Origin: Physcomitrium patens
Lineage: Eukaryota > Streptophyta > Bryopsida > Funariales > Funariaceae
Assembly: GCF_000002425.4 (NCBI RefSeq)
Contig: NC_037264.1
Coordinates: 9,401,008-9,465,007 of the forward strand
DNA length: 64,000 nt
Reading direction: 5' to 3'
Part shown: in pieces, positions 55,808 through 64,000 of the stretch
Layout of the letters: each line of letters begins with the position of its first letter
Position numbering within the stretch: position 1 is the first letter of the stretch
Notes under the pieces: generated by a model
The model's database searches: none
Told to the model about the DNA's origin: nothing
What the model saw: only the letters and a program-made list of their open reading frames with translations
Made by a program: the position numbers and the translations under genes

Positions 55808-56909
55808 TTATGTAGTATACAGACGTAGCCGATTCCCATTTATACGCGTGGTAAATTTAGCACCCATAAAGTCTTCCAATTGGACTGAGCCATTGGGAAA
55901 ACCCTCAATGACTCTATACGGCCCATGCCACCGAATATGAAATTTTCCTGGAAATTTTTTAAAATGACTGTCATAAAGGAGTACCAAATCATTGGGTATA
56001 AAAAATTTTAGTTTTAATTTACTATCATAATAACTTTTTCGTCGCCTTTGAGTGGCCTCCTGTCTGAATAGGGCATTGGTTTGAGTTTCATCCAACTGCT
56101 CCAATTGTGCGAAACGAACTTGTAACGACTCCGTATCCCCTAATCGTTCCTCCAGTGCAATGTGCAAACTTTGAACTTCGAATTCGATAGGTAATATTGC
56201 TTCCTGACCATAAACTAATTGAAAGGGTGTGACATTAGTCGTAACTTTATATGCAGTACGGTATGCCCACAAAGCGGCAAACAATTTAGTGTCCCAATCC
56301 GTGCCTGCACCAGATATTGTCTTGGTGATAATTGTACATAATATGCCGTTGGTCTTTTTTGTTTGGCCATTTGCTCTGGGATGATACGGTGTCGTCTTGT
56401 GGTATTTAATCTCATATTTAGCAGTCAATGCTTCAATTGTACTATTAATGAAATGGGTTCCTCGATCACTGACCAATTCTTTTGGACAGCCAAACCGTGT
56501 AATAATATTTTCATATAAGAATGTGACTACACCACTAGCACTATCAGATTTTGTTGCCTTCGCTTCGGCCCATTTGGTAACATAGTCCGTGGCAACCAAT
56601 ATATACCATTTTTGTCCATGGCGAGAAGTAGGTGCAATTGGGCCCACGAAATCAATACCCCATTTTTCAAAAGGTACCTGTGCCAGAATTGGAACTAACG
56701 GCATCGCGGATGTACCCGTAGGACGACCAATTCGCTGGCACGGGTCACAACGACGTGCAAACTGGTGAGCATCCACAAACCTTGTCGGCCACCAATATCC
56801 CGCCTGTAAAACTTTGCGTGCTGTGCTGTCGCCTGCAAAATGTCTCCCACAACTATCCAAATGACATTCTTCCAATATAGTGAGTGCTTCATTTTGATAA
56901 ATGCAACGG
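55808..56909 (-). pseudogene. integrase of element X, truncated by insertion of Z
   Basis: The frame is open from the insertion point (…CIYQNEALTILEECHLDSCGRHFAG) to the stop at 55808. The H2C2 site continues with CDPCQR. The core has DFVGPIAP, VSDRGTHF and RANGQTKKTNG. The catalytic Glu position in relatives (GQTE) reads K here, so catalysis is probably lost. The C-terminal GPY/F module is present (HIRWHGPYRVIEG). The N-terminal zinc histidine lies beyond the breakpoint at 56909/56910. Alternative start codons inside are artefacts of the break. Confidence 0.88.
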
Positions 56910-58224
56910 TGTCGTGTTGTAACACGAGTATACAGTGAAAATAAAAAGAAAGGGGAATTTTATTAATATTCTGTTACCTCGAATATTGAGAGCATCAACC
57001 AACTCCATTACAAATACTGAGTGGTCAGGTTCAGTCACTCCGTTACAGTCAGCCGGGGCATACTGAAATGCTCCGTTCGATTCTAATAACGGGAGTCAGC
57101 AGGAAGAGAAGGACCAATTCACACGACGGGTTCGAGGAGCCAATTGGATCCAATTTTGATAATCCAATCCGGGTCCTCTTATCCAATATGAGACCTGAAT
57201 TGGCCGGTCAACCCAATGCAGTCTAATTACGAGAAATCCAGGTCTTACTACGGGTCTTAGCCAATCTGACGCGAGGACCAATTAAACCCAATTACGGGAA
57301 CATCCAGGTTACTATGGGCATCTTTCCCAATATAGGACCTGAATTGGTCGGGCGACTCAATGTGGTCCCGATTACGGGGTTCGATTCTGTTTCAGGCTGT
57401 CTTGTTCTCTGTGCCGTTTCAGGGAACGTTGTTTTCGGTAAATGGATTTCTTAAAGGTAAAAACGGAGGAGAAAGTTTGATGGCGAGAGCCAATTTCGGA
57501 TCCAAGCTTGAGGTGGGAGCCAATTCCGGATCTAAGACGGAAGATTGAAGAAATTCAGAGGATAAGGTTAGGGGGGAATCGGGGGGGAGAGGGTTTTTTT
57601 CAAGCTTTTGCAAGGTTACTAGTTCGGGTTTTCATTGGGGGTTTTTTTTGAAGATCAAGGGAATTAGAGAGAGGAGCTTCATGCTTCGGGTTGGGGAAGG
57701 AAAGACATAGAATTTGGATTTTTCTTCTTCATAGAGTTTTGGGACGACTGAGGCAATCGCTGCTGAAGTCAGTGTTGTAATGGTGAATCGAGATTTTTAA
57801 ATGAAGTGGGTTTGAATACTCTTGACTGTTTTGTAAAATCGAGTTACGTCTGTGATTGAAGGATTAAAGGGGTGTCTATAGGATTGAGTATGCGGAGTGA
57901 ATGAAATTTATTGGGTTAATCTAACAGGACAGTCAGTGGATACAAGATCGTAAGTACAAAGGGGTATTGAAGATTAACAGTTTGGGTTATTCGGAGTTCT
58001 CTGTAACGTCTAGAGACCTATCGAATGGGAAAAAAAAAAAAAAAAAAAAAAACTTCGACAAGCAGTCGAAGAGCATCCGTATAGATTTACGGTACATTGT
58101 TGCAGTCGTTTATATTCCAGCAGTCAAAAACTGATAGACTGCTTGACTATCGGCGAATCTCCATACTACCTTCTACAGCCAGACGCCCGGCGCGTTCTCG
58201 AGCAGGAAAGCACGTAATACGACA
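56910..58224 (+). repeat. 5' LTR of element Z (1315 bp)
   Basis: Starts TGTCGTGTTG, ends GTAATACGACA. An A run lies at about 58030-58052. It is the inverted counterpart of 61513-62907. Confidence 0.92.
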
Positions 58225-58228
58225 AAAG

Positions 58229-58242
58229 TGGTGAACTCGACG
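58229..58242 (+). other. candidate primer-binding site of element Z
   Basis: TGGTGAACTCGACG starts four bases after the LTR. TGG start and position suit a tRNA-primed element. The tRNA is not assigned. Confidence 0.5.
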
Positions 58243-58275
58243 TGAAAGCTTGAGGTAGAAGGTATTGGATTTCGG

Positions 58276-60669
58276 TTGATTTTATCTTTATTTTTTATGG
58301 AAAACGAAAATAAAAATTTTGAAGGATTTTTGGGAGAAATTTCTGGTGGGGAGTCTTCTAAAGGACAAGGTATGCACATGGATCCGTCTATTGCTAGTTT
58401 GTTTCAAGCCTTCTCATTGTCAATACAGCAACAGCAAAGCAATGATCGAAAGGAAGCTTTGGCAACCAAAGCATTGCAAGCAGTGGTCAATAAAATTGAT
58501 CAATTTGATGGGAGGAATATTTCAAGGTATTTAAGATGTTATGTTCGTGAAATGGAATTAAATCGGGTTTCTGAGAAGAAAATGGTTGCACTATTTGGAC
58601 TTGCCACGATACCGGAGATAAGGGACCACACTACATCGATTACGGATCGTTGTGGCAATTCATGGGAGGATTTTTCACATGCATTGAAAGACGAATATTT
58701 CTTGGAAGATGCTGATCGCGTTACTAAGAAGCTGTTTCTGGGATGGATTGAACGGCCCAATAAGAATTTGCAAGCAACAGAGCTACTAAGGGAATTTGAG
58801 AGGCAGTACTCTCAATTATCGAAGGTAGAAAAATTGACATTGGAGCCGAACAAAGTTGATCTATTTCTTCAAGCTGCTGATGGAGAATTGCAAGAGAAAT
58901 TAGAACCCCTTCTTGAAGACAAAGAAGAAGATGAAGGATTGACAACGAAGTGAAAGAACGTTGAAGATGCGGTGGGGTTGCTTACAAAAAAAGAAAGGAG
59001 GAAGGATAGGAGTAATATTCCGAAAACAGTACAAGCACCCAAAGCTCCAGTACGTACTACACCACCGACAATGCCTACAGTTCAACCTTCGACATCCTTG
59101 TCAAAGAAAACAGATATGGGTATGGAAGAAATTATATGAGGAATGCGAGATCTTCAAATCAAATTGGCAAGACTTGAAGAGAATACTTCTATAAACAATT
59201 CGAAGAATGTTTCAAAACAAGGATATGTACAAAGATGCATTTGGTGTGATGATGCTTCACACACTAGAAAAGATTGCAATGAATTTAATAATATGTTACG
59301 GCAGGGAATTATTTGCTGGAAAGATGGGAAGATAGCATTGAAAGATAGGGAGGATCTTCTTCAAACCAATTTTGGCAAGGGAGGAATGAGAGCATTGGTT
59401 CAAGATTACTTAAAAGGGCATGAAACAGTAGCACGAGAAAGTGCAAGTTATGGTGCTAGAGTAGATGATGAAATTGGTGGAAGTACGGAAACTAATGAGT
59501 TTTGGGCTTCTGCCGTTTCTACAATGCAAGAAGGGAAATTACCTCGAGAAGCGTTATTGAGAACTGCAGCTACAATACGAGGAAGAACAGGTTGGGAGGA
59601 TCCTGTTGAGTCTCTTTCAGTTCATGCATATATTGCTAAGAGCCAACATGAAGCTTTGATGGAAGAAAAAAGACGAGGAAATTTTGATGATACTAGAGAA
59701 GGAAATTCTTTTAAGAGGCAAACTCGAGGAGACAAGGCTCGGGAGGCAGCTTCACAAGAATTGCATGTAAAGGATACCTCAGCATCATTGGGAGAAAAAA
59801 CAACGGAGACAAAAGATAAGGGCAAATCAATTGCTTATAAGCTACTTTCTGATATTGAAGCGGCAACAAATTTGAAAGGGGTGTTGGAAGAACGTATATT
59901 AAACGCTAAGGTGGAATTCACATTGAAAGAAGTCTTGGAAATTGCAAAGAAGGAGTTTCATGATGTTATCATTGACAGCATTAAGCGAAAGAGGCAATTA
60001 ATGAGCAAAACTAGAATGAGTCATGCTATTGACGCAAGAATATGTAGAGATGAAGAAGAGGTTGATATTGGTTACAAGCAACCAACAAATGAAAAGAATG
60101 GGTATAATCAGCGAGTACATTTCAAAGATTCTAGTGACAAGGAAATGGAAACTTTGTGCCATTATACTCGAAAGCATTGGACAAGGGCAACTACTGAGGT
60201 ATTGGTGAAGGTAGGAGATATAGAAGAACCAATAGTTGCTTTGGTGGACCATGGTTCTGAAATAAATCTCATGTCTAAAGATCTTTATAAGAAGCAAAAA
60301 TGGCCAATTGATATGGAACATGGATGGGCAATATGAGCAGCTAATAACACACGAGGCGAATTATATGGAGCTTGTCCAGATGTCAAAATTCGGATTGGGG
60401 ATGTTGCGACGGAGCAACATTTCTTCGTTCAAGATACAACGTCTTATCCGTTGATTGTAGGACAACCTTATATCACGGCAACACGGATGGAAACAAAGAT
60501 ACTTGACGATGGTTCTGCTTATGCAAGGGTACGGAGCGAAGATGGGAGAAAAGCTGTACAATTTCTAACAGTACCTCCTAACCATGAACGGAATCGAGAT
60601 AGGTTGAGGGAGAAACCATTGCCAAAGATTGTTGAAGGATTTAAGGATTTTGGGGAGGTACCACTGTAA
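58276..60669 (+). pseudogene. gag: gag-protease of element Z
   Basis: One frame from 58276 (58297 is a likely alternative ATG) with stops at 58951-58953, about 59137, 60334-60336 and 60667-60669. Gag reads IDQFDGRNISRYLRCYVREMELN and FLGWIERPNKNLQATELLREFERQY. The zinc knuckle CIWCDDASHTRKDC (CX2CX4HX4C intact) follows near 59240. The retropepsin-like part is ALVDHGSEINLMSKDLYKKQKWPID, with DHG instead of DSG or DTG. After the stop at 60336 it continues NNTRGELYGACPDVKIRIGDV and PLIVGQPYITA. All lie in a single frame, so this was one Gag-Pro polyprotein. Confidence 0.85.
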
Positions 60670-60746
60670 AGCGAGATTATGGAGGTACAAAAGAGGAGGT
60701 ACTCTCACGAGATGAAGGTGCCTTTGATGCGAGTTTTATTGGTATA

Positions 60747-61512
60747 TTGGAGAATGGAAATATTATGTATAAGAAAGTTGATGATTTTAAAAGAAAAGAA
60801 AGAAAAAGATTATATGATATTGAAGGACAGTTACACAAGATAGGTACATTGCAAGATGATGAGAGGATTTTGGGTGTTTATGAAGAAAATGGGTTGGAAG
60901 ATTTATTGGAATTGATTACATCTATTGGGTTAGGGGATAATGATAAGATTGTTGAGATTCATTCGAGAGAGGTTTATACCATGCTTGAATCTTTTCAAGC
61001 ACCAGAAGTCACAGTAGAGACGAGATATAAAACGACAGATAAGAAGGTAAAGCCTGTTGCCGGACCATTACCAGAGGATTCTAAAGAACAAATGGGAGAA
61101 GCATCAAAAGAAGCAAGTTTAAGAGATCCAATGAGTATTGGACATCAGTTTACTGAAGAGACTTTTGAAGAATTGAAGATTCGTTCTGATGGTTCTTTAT
61201 TGTCGGAGGAAATTACTTGCTTCAAAAAGATGTTGGCTAAACAAGGTAGATCGTTTGCCTTCGAATCTCATGAAATTGGGTGTGTGGATCCAAATATTGT
61301 AACACCTATGGCTATCTTCACTCTACCGCATGTACCTTGGAATCTAAGACCGATTCCAGTACCGAGGGCACATTCACCTAAATTGGTCGAACGATTGAAA
61401 GAAAAGATAAAGATGAAAATATTAGAACCTTCATTTGTGCCGTATTCTAGTCGATGGTTTACGGTACCTAAGAAGAATGGGTCACTACGGTTTATTGAAG
61501 ATATGCAGCCGG
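60747..61512 (+). pseudogene. pol: linker and start of RT of element Z
   Basis: The frame is shifted relative to gag-pro. A charged linker leads to the RT N-terminus: NLRPIPVPRAHSPKLVERLKEKIKMKILEPS and SSRWFTVPKKNGSLRFIEDMQP. It is cut at 61512 before the palm motifs, so no catalytic residue remains. The following residues in the open frame (to 61571) come from the inverted LTR of Y. Confidence 0.85.
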
Positions 61513-62907
61513 TGTCGTATTACGTGCTTTCTTGCTCGAGAACGCGCCGGGCGTCTGGCTGTAGAAGGTAGTATGGAGATTCGCCGATAGTCAAGCAGTC
61601 TATCAGTTTTTGACTGCTGGAATATAAATGACTGCAACAATGTACCGTAAATCTATATGGATGCTCTTCGACTGCTTGTCGAAGTCTTTTTTTTTTTTTT
61701 TTTTTTTTTTCCCATTCGATAGGTCTCTAGACGTTACAGAGAACTCCGAACAACCCAAACTGTTAATCTTCAATACCCCTTTGTACTTACGATCTTGTAT
61801 CCACTGACTGTACTGTTAGATTAACCCAATAAATTTCATTCACTCCGCATATTCAATCCTATAGACACTCCTTTAATCCTTCAATCACAGACGTAACTCG
61901 ATTTTACAAAACAGTCAAGAGTATTCAAACCCACTTTATTTAAAAATCCCGATTCACCATTACAACACTGACTTCAGCCGCGATTGCCTTAATCTTCCCA
62001 AAACTCTATGAAGAAGAAAAATCCAAATTCTATGTCTTTCCTTCCCCGACCCGAAGCATGAAGCTCCTCTCTCTAATTCCCTTGATCTTCAAAAAAACCC
62101 CCAATGATACCCGAACTGGTAACCTTGCAGAAGCTTGAAAAAAAAAACTCGCTTCCCCCCCCGATTTCCCTTTTAAAAAAAAAAAAACCCCCCACCACTC
62201 CAAAACTATATCCCCCCTAAGCTTATGCTCTGAATTTCTTCAATCTTCCGTCTTAGATCCGGAATTGGCTCCCACCTCAAGCTTGGATCTGAAATTGGCT
62301 CTCACCTCAACTTGGATTCGAAATTGGCTCTCGCCGCCAAGCTTTCTCCTCCATTTTTACCTTTAAGAAATCTATTTACTGAAAACAATGTTCCCTGAGA
62401 CGGCACAGAGAACAAGACAGCCTGAAACAGAATCGAACCCCGTAATCGGGACCACATTGAGTCGCCCGACCAATTCAGGTCCTATATTGGGAAGGATGCC
62501 CGTAGTAACCTGGATGTTCCCGTAATTGGGTCCAATTGGTCCTTGCGTCAGATTGGCTAAGACCCGTAGTAAGACCTGGATTTCCCGTAACTAGACTGCA
62601 TTGGGTTGCCCCACCAATACAGGTCTCATATTGGGTAAGAGGACCCGGATTGGATTATCGAAATTGGATCCAATTGGCTCCTCGAACCCATCATGTGAAT
62701 TGGTCCTTCTCTTCCTGCTGACTCCCGTTATTGGAATCGAACGGGGCAATCCAATATGCCCCGGCTGACTGTAACGGAGTCACTGAACCTGACCACTCAG
62801 TATTTGTACTGGAGTTGGTCGATGCTCCCAATATTCGAGGTAACTGAATATTAATAAAATTCCCCTTTCTTTTTATTTTCACTGTATACTCGTGTTACAA
62901 CACGACA
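61513..62907 (-). repeat. 3' LTR of element Y (1395 bp)
   Basis: On the plus strand it starts TGTCGTATTACG and ends CAACACGACA. It matches the Z LTR (56910-58224) inverted, with a longer T run (about 61686-61710) and extra C/A-rich bases near 62150-62215. Confidence 0.92.
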
Positions 62908-62922
62908 TCCACCCCCTCTGAA
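62908..62922 (-). other. polypurine tract of element Y
   Basis: TTCAGAGGGGGTGGA on the minus strand abuts the LTR start TGTCGTG. Confidence 0.75.
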
Positions 62923-62969
62923 CCTGTGCATCCTCCGGTATGCACCAATTTACCCAATTGCTGTTTGAT

Positions 62970-63998
62970 TCAGAATATATCCCCTACGTCTTTGTTCAGT
63001 TCGTCTTTGTCACCTTCATTATCGATATCACTTTCATCTTCTTGCTGCGGAATCTCTGTATCTTCATTAAGGTCTTCCATATCCATCTCTGCGTGTCTTC
63101 GTTTAAATATTTTTACTCTCTTCCCTGCAATTGGTATTTTCAATTTTGTACCATCTAACTCCCGTAATGAGTAAGTCGCATTATCATGAACAGTTGTTAT
63201 AACATATGGTCCAAACCAATGTTTTGAAAATTTCCGCAAAGTACTATGTTGATTATCCAGACTATTGTCATAAACAAGTACCCAGTCACCTTCCTCGATT
63301 GCTTTTGGTCTCAATCGATGTTGCTTATCGAATCGCGCCTTGTTTTGTAACCTTGCTCTTTTTAACCTTTCCAATGCTATCTGGACATCTTCCGTTCTTT
63401 GCTCCAATTGTCGAATCCTAATAGCCAGAAGTTCTTCTCTTGTCAATCCATCTTCCCATGGTAGCATACTCCAAGTAAGTACCTTTTCTTCAATCGGCAT
63501 AATTGGTTTTTGACCTGTCATAAGTTCTACTGGCATATATCCTATCACCGAACTATGTGTTGTTCGATCAGCCCATAATGCAAATGACAAAAGCCGTGGC
63601 CACTCTTTAACCTTCCCATTACAAGCTTTAACCAATGCTTTCACAATCGGCGGGTGACCGCGTTCGCTTTTCGCATTCCCTTCCGGATTATAAGCAGTAG
63701 TCAGTGATAGTTTAACTCCACATTTTTCAAAGAACTTACGAGCTTCTTGTGCATTTAATTCTCCACGATCTGCAGTGATTTTTCCTACGCACCCGTAATG
63801 GCAAATGACATCTTCAAGCAAAAACCTACAAATCCCCTCTGTAGATTTTGTCCTCAATGCTCTTCCTTCTACTTGATTTGATATATCTTCACGAGCTAAA
63901 CCAAATATCTCATCTGTCATTCTAGCGGATCCTGTAGAGTCACCTTCAGCAGCAAGCTGCACTGCCGTCTTTAACGGGAAATTTTTTTTGAAGACCAT
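62970..63998 (-). CDS. pol: integrase, C-terminal part, of element Y (partial)
   Basis: 342 open codons running off the right edge. The integrase core has ITADRGELNAQEARKFF (second Asp) and TTAYNPEGNAKSERGH (catalytic Glu in SERGH). GPYVITTVHDNATYSLRELDGT is the C-terminal module. The last 45 residues are an acidic tail (EMDMEDLNEDTEIPQQEDESDIDNEGDKDE) instead of a chromodomain. The first Asp and zinc site lie outside the window or upstream. No stop interrupts this part, so Y may be younger than Z. Confidence 0.88.
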   Translation of the reverse strand: MVFKKNFPLKTAVQLAAEGDSTGSARMTDEIFGLAREDISNQVEGRALRTKSTEGICRFLLEDVICHYGCVGKITADRGELNAQEARKFFEKCGVKLSLTTAYNPEGNAKSERGHPPIVKALVKACNGKVKEWPRLLSFALWADRTTHSSVIGYMPVELMTGQKPIMPIEEKVLTWSMLPWEDGLTREELLAIRIRQLEQRTEDVQIALERLKRARLQNKARFDKQHRLRPKAIEEGDWVLVYDNSLDNQHSTLRKFSKHWFGPYVITTVHDNATYSLRELDGTKLKIPIAGKRVKIFKRRHAEMDMEDLNEDTEIPQQEDESDIDNEGDKDELNKDVGDIF

Positions 63999-64000
63999 CT

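Larger units (their letters stand above)
52642..56909 (-). mobile_element. Ty3/gypsy element X (3' part), interrupted at 56909
   Basis: Minus-strand element. From right: integrase (interrupted inside its zinc domain at 56909/56910 by element Z), a spacer, an extra coiled-coil ORF, a purine tract and an LTR of 1106 bp. Its integrase resembles plant Athila/Tat-type gypsy elements, which lack a chromodomain and often have an extra 3' ORF. The 5' part of X should lie right of the nested elements, outside the window. Confidence 0.85.
56910..61512 (+). mobile_element. Ty3/gypsy element Z, inserted in X and interrupted by Y
   Basis: Plus-strand element: 5' LTR, primer site, gag with zinc knuckle, retropepsin, linker and the start of RT. 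RT stops at RFIEDMQP (61512), where an inverted LTR of the same family begins. It inserted into X integrase next to AACGG (56905-56909). Its remainder should lie right of the window after Y. Gag-pol has at least four in-frame stops and a frameshift. The pol style (DHGSEINLM protease) is unlike the chromoviruses here and recalls gypsy elements of fungi; that likeness is from memory. Confidence 0.85.
61513..64000 (-). mobile_element. Ty3/gypsy element Y (same family as Z), inserted in Z RT
   Basis: Minus-strand element: 3' LTR at 61513-62907, purine tract, integrase, then off the window. LTR sequence and ends match Z in inverse orientation. The breakpoint in Z is exactly at the LTR terminus, which points to integration rather than inversion. 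The expected target duplication is GCCGG (61508-61512); its partner lies beyond 64000. Confidence 0.85.

Noticed and set aside
56910-62907. Inverted LTRs as the result of an internal inversion of one element
   Set aside because: Possible in principle, but the breakpoint lies exactly at the LTR terminus inside the RT frame, which integration explains more simply. Right-hand flank needed to settle it.

Overview
The window is a repeat-dense stretch of a plant nuclear genome with three host genes. They are a two-RRM hnRNP-like gene of the UBP1-associated protein 2 (UBA2) type (+, 20325-22258), a plant-type alkaline ceramidase (-, 32746-33903) and an intraflagellar transport protein, IFT57 (+, 47032-48327). 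Flowering plants have lost cilia and IFT genes, so IFT57 beside clearly plant-type UBA2 and ceramidase genes points to a land plant with swimming sperm. Low GC between genes and chromodomain gypsy elements that look Tcn1-like favour a moss or another bryophyte; a fern or lycophyte is not excluded. The species is inferred, not proven.

Layout. 1-3807: the 3' part of a Ty3/gypsy chromovirus (element 1), with a degenerate pol, an extra ORF and a 3' LTR rich in heat-shock-element-like GAA/TTC arrays. About 4.2-14.7 kb: a Helitron Rep/helicase gene (-) split by a complete chromovirus (element 2, 5904-12276, LTRs of 552 bp, near-perfect 5-bp target duplication). 14.7-15.8 kb: hairpin repeats, a 47-bp tandem array and simple repeats. 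15.8-18.8 kb: AT-rich desert. 19.2-26.3 kb: the UBA2 gene and a long gene-like non-coding tail. 26.3-31.9 kb: AT-rich DNA with dispersed and foldback repeats. 32-35.8 kb: ceramidase and its leader. 35804-41592: a complete but dead Ty1/copia element with a perfect CTTTC duplication. 41.6-46.8 kb: AT-rich, with a second foldback element. 47.0-48.3 kb: single-exon IFT57. 50.2-52.1 kb: heavily decayed chromovirus copies. 52.6-64.0 kb: a nested gypsy complex. A minus-strand element X has an extra coiled-coil ORF after integrase; it is interrupted by plus-strand element Z, which is interrupted by a minus-strand copy Y of its own family.

Most original observations. (a) Elements 1 and 2 share an unrecognised ORF between the chromodomain and the 3' LTR, with a common GHYRWL-GP-NHL-REQ core; a third decayed copy keeps the same region. 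(b) The element 1 LTR holds two perfect four-unit heat-shock-element arrays upstream of a TATA box. (c) Element X carries a roughly 560-codon ORF downstream of integrase with a long coiled coil. (d) Two LTRs of about 1.3-1.4 kb lie inverted around Z gag-pro. Most premature stops whose ancestral codon can be inferred look like C-to-T or G-to-A changes, as expected of methylated, silenced repeats.
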